Of a stretch of 5,270 nucleotides of DNA, positions 1 through 4,223 are shown one piece after another (position 1 is the first letter of the stretch; each line of letters begins with the position of its first letter). This DNA is from a candidate division TA06 bacterium (GTDB taxonomy: Bacteria; Hydrothermota; DG-26; E44-bin18; JADFOU01). Both the position numbers and the translations under genes were made by a program. Below the pieces are notes generated by a model. The model made no database searches and was not told the origin of the DNA. It saw only the letters and a program-made list of their open reading frames with translations. The stretch lies in NCBI GenBank assembly GCA_022562655.1, contig JADFOU010000163.1, positions 1 to 5,270 of the forward strand. The letters run 5' to 3'.

Positions 1-35
1 CCTGTCCCACCCGTTAGAAAAATAACTTTGTTCAT
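1..35 (-). CDS. NAD(P)-dependent epimerase/SDR-type protein, 5' fragment
   Basis: Only the first 11 to 12 codons are inside the window; the gene runs off the left edge. The readable protein is MNKVIFLTGGTG, the start of a Rossmann fold: a short hydrophobic first beta strand followed by TGGTG, the beginning of the TGxxGxxG dinucleotide-binding loop found in extended short-chain dehydrogenases (nucleotide-sugar epimerases and dehydratases, NAD-dependent reductases). I chose the ATG at 35 because GGAGAGA lies at the right distance upstream; an in-frame ATG at 47 would add MERT. A sigma-54-like promoter at 86-101 and a 58-bp dyad element at 148-205 lie upstream, so this gene appears to belong to the same regulon as the rest of the window. 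The substrate cannot be told from this fragment. A role in surface polysaccharide synthesis would be a guess from context. Confidence 0.6.
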   Translation of the reverse strand, partial: MNKVIFLTGGT

Positions 36-60
36 TGTTCTCTCCATGTTTTTTACGCTA

Positions 61-88
61 TTTTGAGTTCTCTACTGTCTCTCATAAC
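61..88 (-). other. Conserved leader shared with other transcription units
   Basis: Reading the minus strand from the -12 element, the leader aligns without gaps to the plus-strand leader at 3927-3954 and keeps AGTAGAG-ACT-AAAA. The 13-mer AGAGAACTCAAAA (plus 61-73 reversed) recurs exactly at 4957-4969, before the ribosome binding site of the last gene. It may be a common 5' UTR or initially transcribed motif of this gene set, or simply a trace of promoter duplication. Confidence 0.4.
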
Positions 89-101
89 AAGAATCGTGCC
101 A
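86..101 (-). promoter_or_regulatory. Sigma-54 promoter (-24/-12) for the epimerase/SDR gene
   Basis: On the minus strand the site reads TGGCACGATTCTTGTT, against the RpoN consensus TGGCACG-N4-TTGCW. The -24 GG and the G of the -12 element have the required 10-base spacing; only the C of the -12 GC is missing. The predicted start of transcription is near 76, leaving a leader of about 40 nt before the ATG at 35. Eighteen bases, GGTGTGGCACGATTCTTG (105-88), are identical to the plus-strand promoter at 3910-3927, and the similarity continues through the leader. Confidence 0.72.
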
Positions 102-111
102 CACCTCATTC

Positions 112-146
112 TTCGTGATTCGTGCATCGTGTTTCGTGTTTCGTGA
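112..146. repeat. Five tandem heptamers, TTCGTGN
   Basis: Five consecutive 7-bp units read TTCGTGA, TTCGTGC, ATCGTGT, TTCGTGT, TTCGTGA. Heptanucleotide tandem repeats of this style are known as STRR repeats in cyanobacteria and occur in other bacteria. Here the array fills most of the spacer between the left dyad element (148-205) and the sigma-54 promoter (86-101), so gain or loss of units would change enhancer-promoter spacing by 7 bp each. Confidence 0.8.
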
Positions 147-147
147 A

Positions 148-205
148 GAACTGCGAATTTTTCTGCGCGAATGTGAGTCCAAGTGCGAAATACACTGCGC
201 AGTTC
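148..205 (-). promoter_or_regulatory. 58-bp paired-dyad element, left copy (putative sigma-54 enhancer/UAS)
   Basis: The element is bounded by GAACTGCG and CGCAGTTC and matches the reverse complement of 3749-3806 at 46 of 58 positions by my count. On the minus strand it contains two dyads, TGCGCAGTGTATTTCGCA (201-184) and CGCGCAGAAAAATTCGCA (169-152). Both fit YGCGCAG-N5-TTCGCA and their centres are 32 bp apart. It lies 46 bp upstream of the sigma-54 promoter at 86-101, putting the dyads near -84 and -116 from the predicted start. That suits a binding site for an NtrC-type enhancer-binding protein. It begins one base past the stop codon of the GGDEF gene, so its stem could also act as a 3' end structure for that mRNA; there is no U tract. 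The regulator is not in the window. Confidence 0.62.
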
Positions 206-206
206 T

Positions 207-863
207 CTAAAAGAACAACCTCTCGAAGTATCTCGAAAGAAATCCGGAATTCTCAGAATTCTCGGACTCTCTGTTTGAAGACACATTTGAATGATGTTCT
301 TGTGATAAGGAAAACCCATTCTTGCCGTTTCTTTTAGTATGATATAGAGATCGGTCAGCCTCATGGATCAAGTCTTTTACTGTCTTTGCATGAGCAGGAA
401 AAGTGGCAATACCGACGCTTAGACTAATGGAATTGTTTTGAGGATTTCCTACAGTTATCAAAGCCACATCCTGTATCCACCTCGAAGCGATGATCCGGGC
501 CTGGGATGGTGTCGTATTCGGAAGCACCACCATAAACTCATCTCCCCCGTATCGTACGACAAAGTCAGCAGGTCTTTTTCCTCTCTTCAAGAGATGGGCG
601 ACCTCCACCAAAACCCGATCTCCTTCACAATGAAAGTAGCAGTCATTAATCTTTTTGAAGTCATCCACATCAATCATCAGAAGGGAGACCCGCTCATGGG
701 TCCGCTGGGATTTCTCCAGGATTCCAGGAAGACGTAGTCTGAGATACCTTCGATTGAAGAGATGTGTAAGTTCGTCTCGGAAGACAAGGAGAGCCAGTCT
801 GATGATTTGTGCCTCCTTTTTTTCCTCCAACGTTGTGCCATTCACCCCTGAGCGGGCTTCCAT
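207..863 (-). CDS. Stand-alone GGDEF-domain diguanylate cyclase
   Basis: This 218-aa protein should condense two GTP into the second messenger c-di-GMP. A short N-terminal helix (about 1-28) is followed by the full GGDEF domain: DELTHLFNRR (30-39), the metal-binding MIDVDDFKKIND (63-74), EGD (80-82), the signature GGDEF at 106-110, SVGIATFP (149-156) and the closing ADRSLYHTKRNGKN (169-182). The signature is intact, so it should be catalytic. RPAD at 97-100 is exactly five residues before GGDEF and is a complete RxxD product-inhibition site. There is no signal peptide, membrane segment or recognisable sensory domain, so it is probably cytosolic. The Ser/Asn/Glu-rich tail (184-218) looks unrelated to the family. 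The ATG at 863 follows a perfect AAGGAGGTGA. It is the last gene of the minus operon, 64 nt after the preceding stop, with no separate promoter seen. Confidence 0.93.
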   Translation of the reverse strand: MEARSGVNGTTLEEKKEAQIIRLALLVFRDELTHLFNRRYLRLRLPGILEKSQRTHERVSLLMIDVDDFKKINDCYFHCEGDRVLVEVAHLLKRGKRPADFVVRYGGDEFMVVLPNTTPSQARIIASRWIQDVALITVGNPQNNSISLSVGIATFPAHAKTVKDLIHEADRSLYHTKRNGKNGFSLSQEHHSNVSSNRESENSENSGFLSRYFERLFF

Positions 864-927
864 GATCTCACCTCCTTATTAGAATCTCAACTACTTCATT
901 CATTACTACTGGATCTAAATTCTCCGT

Positions 928-1860
928 CTAACTGGAACTGCCTTTTTCCTGCTCTATTCCAATGGAAACGATAACCTGAACGAGGGGCGTCAAAATCAAG
1001 AATGTCGGTTCCTCCGTAGCAGCCGCCAATCCAACTCCTGCTCCCGCAATTCCCAACGAGGCGAGGAGGGCGAGGGGAAAGTTCCCCTGCTTTTTGTTGG
1101 CGAGATGAACGCCGAGGGGTATTCCAACCACTTCCCCGACGCTTGCCCCGATGAGACCGCCCACGCTCACGTCCCAATAACCTGGAGGATCGATTGCGAC
1201 CCCAGCGAATGCACCACCAAAGAGTCCGACTACACCCCCCAAAATGCCACCGGCAGCCATCCCCACTGTTGAGCCTCGTCGCCCCCATTTCAGTCGTCGT
1301 TTCCCACGAAGGGGCGATTCATAATTGCCTCTCCGTTTCAAGGTTCCGAGATAGTAATGGAGACCGAGACCGACCAGCACAGGACCTTCACTCCATAGAC
1401 CAAAATGCCCCTCGTTTCCACTCGTTTTGTAGAAACCAAAGTCGGTATTCAGAATGAGAGGGTTTTCGAAGACTTGAAGGTCAATCTCAGCCCCGAGAAA
1501 CGCTGAAGTGCGTGTGAGCGTCCGGAGGACCTCTTCTGAAAATTCGTAAGGGTATTCGTATCTGTAGAATCGTGCTCTCTCCCTTTCCCACCCCAACCCG
1601 ATGTAGAATCGATCGTCTCCGTTCTCTCCCAATCCATAGAGAACCCTGAGACCCAATCGAGGCAGAGACTCCCCTTGAGAGTTCTCCCAATGATAAGTTC
1701 CCTGAAATCCCAGGCGTTGAGGAGTCCACACCCGCCCACTGAGACCATGAGAGGTTTTCCCTGCGTGGAGTCCCAAGCCAATCGTGGTTCTTTCGGAAGC
1801 CAGTGAGATTGAAGAGATCAGCAGAAACCCAATCATCCTTAAAACCAATAACCTTTTCAT
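928..1860 (-). CDS. Exported protein with barrel-like half and glycine-zipper half
   Basis: I do not recognise the family. This 310-aa protein starts with a Sec signal (KRLL plus a hydrophobic run, likely cleavage near SLA/SE at 21-22). Residues 25-172 alternate hydrophobic and polar residues with many Gly, Tyr and Trp (for example FYIGLGWERERARFYR, 85-100, and VLVGLGLHYYLG, 161-172), as expected of outer-membrane beta strands. Residues 198-282 are different: Gly/Ala-rich hydrophobic stretches with repeated GxxxG spacing (GMAAGGILGGVVGLFGG; SVGGLIGASVGEVVG; LGIAGAGVGLAAA), resembling a glycine zipper. A basic linker (186-196, RGKRRLKWGRR) joins the halves. I chose the ATG at 1860 because GGGGG at 1872-1868 is 7 nt away; the adjacent ATG at 1863 is possible, while longer extensions upstream run through the intergenic hairpin. 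Third gene of the minus operon. Confidence 0.8.
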   Translation of the reverse strand: MKRLLVLRMIGFLLISSISLASERTTIGLGLHAGKTSHGLSGRVWTPQRLGFQGTYHWENSQGESLPRLGLRVLYGLGENGDDRFYIGLGWERERARFYRYEYPYEFSEEVLRTLTRTSAFLGAEIDLQVFENPLILNTDFGFYKTSGNEGHFGLWSEGPVLVGLGLHYYLGTLKRRGNYESPLRGKRRLKWGRRGSTVGMAAGGILGGVVGLFGGAFAGVAIDPPGYWDVSVGGLIGASVGEVVGIPLGVHLANKKQGNFPLALLASLGIAGAGVGLAAATEEPTFLILTPLVQVIVSIGIEQEKGSSS

Positions 1861-1875
1861 CATCACACCCCCTCT

Positions 1876-1901
1876 GTAGGGGCGCGGAATCGCGCCCCTA
1901 C
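1876..1901. repeat. Perfect 11-bp inverted repeat (stem-loop) in the operon
   Basis: GTAGGGGCGCG and CGCGCCCCTAC form a perfect 11-bp stem around a 4-nt loop. It lies in the 61-nt gap between two minus-strand genes and ends three bases before the GGGGG that serves as ribosome binding site of the downstream gene. GC-rich GTAGGGGCG hairpins of this type are familiar as dispersed intergenic repeats in many environmental genomes. No U tract follows, so it is not a standard terminator. It could slow RNA decay, partly attenuate transcription or limit access to the ribosome binding site. Confidence 0.85.
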
Positions 1902-1921
1902 CATTCTGTTTCAACCCCACC

Positions 1922-2998
1922 CTACTCGTTGATGGGTCGTGTTTCGAAGAGTTTCGGAAACGGAATGTTGGCATTGAACCCGAAACTAAGGACAGCATCT
2001 GCGAGTCCCTTGAAGTTACTCTGATACTTCACCCCAGCATCGGTCGATAGCCAAGGGGTAAAGAAGAAACGTACTCCAAATAGGCTAACCCACACATTCG
2101 AGATCTCATCCTTAACTTTTGTGTTTCCTGTCGTATCTGTATCAAAAGTGTAACTCGGAATCCCAGCTACCTCGAACATAATCTTGGTCCGCGGATTGGA
2201 GGCGATTTCGATTCCAACGAAGGGCGTGTAGAGGTTCTTCTGAGTTTCCACCTTATTAGATTGCAATGGATTTTCCAACCGTACATCAGTCACCTTCAAT
2301 CCAAGATGTCCCCGAACAGATCCCACCCCCTTACTCGCTGAAACATAACCATCAGCAAGCCTTGTGCGATATCTAATGCGAAGGGTGTCCTGCATCACTT
2401 CTTCTTCATGCCAGCGGGAAGCCCGAAGTGCCAGAGAGACAGCCGGGATCCGCTTCGTCTCTTTCCAAAGCCTCGTCTTGAAAGAAGCGGTGGGGAGGAT
2501 GGTTGAGCCCTCTTTCAGATTACTGAGGACCTGGGAGGAGCTCAGTTCGACTTCTGACACATCCCCTAACCCGAAACCAATGTATCCAAGAAAGGCCCGT
2601 TCCCCTTCAACACCAAAGGCTCCGCCTCCGGAGACGCTCATGTGCAGAGAGCCGAGGACATCCCCGTTTGGGACGACAAAGAGCCGGGAGGGGTTGATGG
2701 GCTGGGTCAGAGCACTGAGCCCATACTTTTTTCTCTCCTTCCTGACGACCTTCTTTGGAAACATCGCAGGTTTCTCTGTAACCCTCAAAACCTTTCTTTT
2801 TTTAACCTTCATCTTCTTCTTTGCCACCTGAAGACGAGTGCCGTCTTTGACACAGAATTTGTTGGTGACAGGATTTTCATAGCCACAGGTGGAACAGAGG
2901 ATTACCTCCTTTGCCTTCTGGGCGAAGACTGCTGTTGAAAAAGCAGTGAATAGAGAAACTGTGAGCAGTCCAACCAAAATCACCTTACCATTTTTCAT
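1922..2998 (-). CDS. Exported zinc-ribbon protein with predicted outer-membrane barrel
   Basis: The 358-aa product opens with a clear signal peptide (KNGK, hydrophobic 6-20, cleavage near VFA/QK at 26-27). Directly after it comes a small zinc-ribbon-like module: C35-x2-C38, C49, with Asp52 where a fourth Cys would be expected, in the frame TNKFCVKDGTRL (45-56). A very basic Lys-rich linker (60-91) leads to about 250 residues rich in alternating strands and glycine (such as LGYIGFGLGDVSEVEL, 137-152; NVWVSLFGVRFFFTPWLS, 301-318), which look like an outer-membrane beta-barrel. The ribbon shares the pattern N-x2-TNKFC-x3-GT-x-L with the gene just upstream, so the two are related in this part only. 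The ATG at 2998 has GGAGG in good position. Metal binding and barrel topology are predictions; the function is unknown. Confidence 0.82.
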   Translation of the reverse strand: MKNGKVILVGLLTVSLFTAFSTAVFAQKAKEVILCSTCGYENPVTNKFCVKDGTRLQVAKKKMKVKKRKVLRVTEKPAMFPKKVVRKERKKYGLSALTQPINPSRLFVVPNGDVLGSLHMSVSGGGAFGVEGERAFLGYIGFGLGDVSEVELSSSQVLSNLKEGSTILPTASFKTRLWKETKRIPAVSLALRASRWHEEEVMQDTLRIRYRTRLADGYVSASKGVGSVRGHLGLKVTDVRLENPLQSNKVETQKNLYTPFVGIEIASNPRTKIMFEVAGIPSYTFDTDTTGNTKVKDEISNVWVSLFGVRFFFTPWLSTDAGVKYQSNFKGLADAVLSFGFNANIPFPKLFETRPINE

Positions 2999-3019
2999 TT
3001 TTTCCTCCTCTTGTTTGTG

Positions 3020-3036
3020 TCACCCGAATCGGGTGA
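3020..3036. repeat. Short perfect inverted repeat between minus-strand genes
   Basis: TCACCCGA and TCGGGTGA flank a single central base, allowing a 7-bp stem with a 3-nt loop in the 54-nt gap between the two zinc-ribbon genes, just upstream of the ribosome binding site for the gene starting at 2998. A near-copy, CACCCGATTCGGG, sits at 3538-3550 inside the start of the upstream gene. It may be an mRNA hairpin or a protein site; nothing favours either. Confidence 0.5.
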
Positions 3037-3052
3037 TTAAAGGTTTTGGGTC

Positions 3053-3388
3053 TCAAAAGAGGAAAGCCAAGAGTAAGATCGTGGCTCCCACACCGACAAT
3101 CGTCCTCAGAGGGGACGGTTTCTCCTTATTCGGAGAGGCGACCTTGACAGTATTCCGATTTAATGCCCGTTTAGTGGCGTCAAGCCAGACCCGGGCTCCT
3201 GGAGCATAGGCCGAATTGGGATAGGAGTGGATTACCTCGCGGAAGGCAGCCATCGCATCGAGGTACATCCCTGTCTTGAAGGCTTCCACGCCAAAATCAT
3301 AGGTCGCCTTTGCCATGAAGTCCCTCTCCTCCTCTGCCTCCTCTTCTTGAACAGGTCGTGTGGCAGTAGTCCCACAATAATGTCCCAC
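3053..3388 (-). CDS. TPR-like C-terminal half of the frameshifted zinc-ribbon gene
   Basis: This frame encodes an acidic stretch (QEEEAEEERDF), then one TPR-like helical pair whose pattern YDFGVEAFKTGMYLDAMAAF...YPNSAYAPGARVWL is typical of periplasmic TPR proteins, and finally a hydrophobic C-terminus (TIVGVGATILLLAFLF) that could be a tail anchor. The only start codons are a GTG at 3388 with no ribosome binding site and an internal ATG at 3316 preceded by a purine-rich GAGGAGAGG. Most likely this is the second half of the protein begun at 3572: skipping one base within TTATTGTGGGAC joins CGTLL to GTTATRPVQEEE, giving a 172-residue protein (520 nt from 3572 to 3053 is a multiple of three plus one). 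Separate translation from 3316 is the alternative. Confidence 0.65.
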   Translation of the reverse strand: MGHYCGTTATRPVQEEEAEEERDFMAKATYDFGVEAFKTGMYLDAMAAFREVIHSYPNSAYAPGARVWLDATKRALNRNTVKVASPNKEKPSPLRTIVGVGATILLLAFLF

Positions 3389-3572
3389 AATTGCCGCAGA
3401 ACTTGTTGGTCAAATCGTTCTTCGTTCCGCACTCCGGGCAGTAGATCTCCGCTCCCTCCACACCACCGGCAATTGGGGAGAAAATGGTAAGAAGAAAAGT
3501 CAAGACCAGAAGCCAGAGAATCGCCTTCTCCTTGTGCCACCCGATTCGGGCTGTGTGAATTCTGCCAAACAT
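3297..3572 (-). CDS. Exported zinc-ribbon protein, N-terminal half (apparent frameshift)
   Basis: First gene of the minus operon. A basic start and a long hydrophobic segment (about 17-33, AILWLLVLTFLLTIFSP) act as signal peptide or anchor; cleavage near 40-42 is possible. Next comes a complete zinc ribbon, C45-x2-C48-x10-C59-x2-C62, reading CPECG...NKFCGNCGTLL. After residue 66 this frame gives a low-complexity Arg/Gly tail (SRRGGRGGEG) that looks like out-of-frame reading and stops at 3297, whereas the +1 frame carries a well-formed TPR-like sequence. The intended product is therefore probably ribbon plus TPR plus C-terminal hydrophobic tail, as in double-domain zinc-ribbon proteins of envelopes. 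The ATG at 3572 follows AAAGGAGGTGA. The frameshift may be a mutation, a sequence error or programmed. A sigma-54-like promoter lies 53 nt upstream. Confidence 0.72.
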   Translation of the reverse strand: MFGRIHTARIGWHKEKAILWLLVLTFLLTIFSPIAGGVEGAEIYCPECGTKNDLTNKFCGNCGTLLWDYCHTTCSRRGGRGGEGLHGKGDL

Positions 3573-3624
3573 TTTAAATCACCTCCTTTCACTTTAGACT
3601 GATCTGCACTCACCAAGTCCCTTA

Positions 3625-3640
3625 ATCAAGATGTGTGCCA
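3625..3640 (-). promoter_or_regulatory. Sigma-54 promoter for the minus operon
   Basis: The minus strand reads TGGCACACATCTTGAT: TGGCAC, then TTGA with the correct GG-N10-G spacing, preceded by GTG as in the other two sigma-54-like sites. Predicted start near 3615, about 43 nt before the ATG at 3572. The dyad element at 3749-3806 begins 108 bp upstream. The -24 region also sits in a small palindrome, GTGTG-C-CACAC (3634-3644). Confidence 0.7.
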
Positions 3641-3652
3641 CACAGCGTAGAT

Positions 3653-3680
3653 ATTGGTGATTGGTAATTGGTAATTAGTG
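3653..3680. repeat. Four tandem heptamers, ATTGGTN
   Basis: Units ATTGGTG, ATTGGTA, ATTGGTA, ATTAGTG follow one another without gaps; a further degenerate unit may follow. They belong to the widespread class of intergenic heptamer repeats. The array sits just upstream of the minus-operon sigma-54 promoter, between it and the dyad element, like the unrelated TTCGTGN array at the other end of the window. Confidence 0.75.
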
Positions 3681-3748
3681 ATAAATCTATTGCCGATCAG
3701 GAGATAAAAAATTTTCCTCGGAGTCAAAGGATGCTACAAAACCATGAG

Positions 3749-3806
3749 GAACTGCGCAGAGAGATTCGCACCTGAACACGAGATCGCGCAGAAGAATTCG
3801 CAGTTC
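3749..3806 (+). promoter_or_regulatory. 58-bp paired-dyad element, right copy (shared enhancer/UAS)
   Basis: Second copy of the element at 148-205, in inverted orientation. It contains the dyads TGCGCAGAGAGATTCGCA (3753-3770) and CGCGCAGAAGAATTCGCA (3785-3802), again 32 bp centre to centre, with GAAC and GTTC at the outer ends. Its midpoint (3777.5) falls on the midpoint (3777) of the two divergent sigma-54-like sites, with spacers of 108 bp on the minus side and 107 bp on the plus side. The dyads are about 145 and 177 bp from each predicted start, within the usual range for enhancer-binding proteins of the NtrC class. I infer that one bound activator could serve both promoters by looping. 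Confidence 0.68.
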
Positions 3807-3913
3807 TCTATTTTTGAAGGAAAGATCGATCTGGAGAAATAAAGTTCATAAGTTATAAAGAACGAGTTGCTTAAGACACTCCTCAAGAATTATTTTCTCT
3901 CTTAATTGGGGTG
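3807..3913. other. AT-rich spacer between enhancer-like element and plus promoter
   Basis: I find no gene, tandem repeat or terminator here. The stretch is AT-rich, which would suit DNA bending between an enhancer and a sigma-54 promoter, but I could not find a convincing IHF consensus site. The matching minus-side spacer (3641-3748) holds the heptamers and otherwise nothing recognisable. Confidence 0.45.
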
Positions 3914-3929
3914 TGGCACGATTCTTGAG
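3914..3929 (+). promoter_or_regulatory. Sigma-54 promoter for the plus-strand cluster
   Basis: TGGCACGATTCTTGAG matches TGGCACG-N4-TTGCW except at the C of the -12 element. It is preceded by GGTG, and 18 bases (3910-3927) are identical to the minus-strand promoter at 105-88. Predicted start near 3939, giving a leader of about 26 nt that includes the AAGGAGG at 3953-3959. Confidence 0.73.
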
Positions 3930-3964
3930 ATAGGAGGAAGTAGAGGACTAAAAAGGAGGTCAAG

Positions 3965-4201
3965 ATAAAAAACTTACAAGCGAAATTGAAGGAGATCTTC
4001 GATCCTGTTTTTGATGAGACCGCAATGGGGTATGAAAATCACGCAAAAACGAATGGATTCGAGATCAGGGTGTTTGAGGATGGGAGGGGTGGCTATTTCA
4101 TCTTGGATACTGTGACATCAGAGATGTGGAAAACAACTGATTATGAGGCGATGGTTGAATTCACCTCAGAGCGAGTGGTACGAGCAACTCAAGTTTACTA
4201 A
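3965..4201 (+). CDS. Small protein of unknown function, apparent ATA start
   Basis: I do not recognise this 78-aa protein. It has no signal peptide or membrane segment and is rich in Glu, Asp and aromatic residues; the middle (GFEIRVFEDGRGGYFILDT) reads like two beta strands joined by a Gly turn, preceded by an amphipathic N-terminal helix (KNLQAKLKEIFDPVFDE). A strong AAGGAGG (3953-3959) is placed for initiation at 3965, where the codon is ATA followed by AAAAACTTACAAGCG, exactly what one would expect of ATGAAAAAC with one base changed. The only accepted in-frame start nearby is a TTG at 3986, which lies 26 nt from that ribosome binding site and would cut the helix. First gene after the plus sigma-54-like promoter, 22 nt before the next gene's ATG. 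Confidence 0.62.
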   Translation: MKNLQAKLKEIFDPVFDETAMGYENHAKTNGFEIRVFEDGRGGYFILDTVTSEMWKTTDYEAMVEFTSERVVRATQVY

Positions 4202-4223
4202 AGATAGGATTAAGGGAAACAGA

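Noticed and set aside
112..146. CRISPR array
   Set aside because: The units are 7 bp, contiguous and without spacers, so this is a simple heptamer array.
148..205. Rho-independent terminator for the minus operon
   Set aside because: The stem is imperfect with a long loop and no following U run on the minus strand, so a terminator is not supported even though the element lies just after the last stop codon.
53..364. Open frames near the left end on both strands (minus 53-364, plus 122-337)
   Set aside because: They cross the heptamers, the dyad element and the sigma-54-like promoter, overlap the GGDEF gene and show no protein-like pattern or ribosome binding site.
1861..1998. Upstream extension of the exported protein gene to a start at 1998
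   Set aside because: The extension overlaps the preceding gene, reads through the hairpin and would bury the signal peptide 46 residues inside the protein.
438..2938. Several plus-strand open frames opposite the minus operon (for example 438-737, 1194-1457, 2364-2831, 2642-2938)
   Set aside because: They are antisense shadows of genes with signal peptides, domains and good ribosome sites; their translations are low-complexity or rich in Arg/Ser/Pro.
148..3806. 58-bp inverted copies as ends of a composite mobile element carrying the operon
   Set aside because: There is no transposase, no visible target duplication, and the copies match each other mainly in the dyads; their positions relative to promoters explain them better.
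4143..4223. Start of the barrel gene at 4143
   Set aside because: It would overlap the small gene by about 59 bases, lacks a ribosome binding site and would place an untypical 27-residue segment before the signal peptide.
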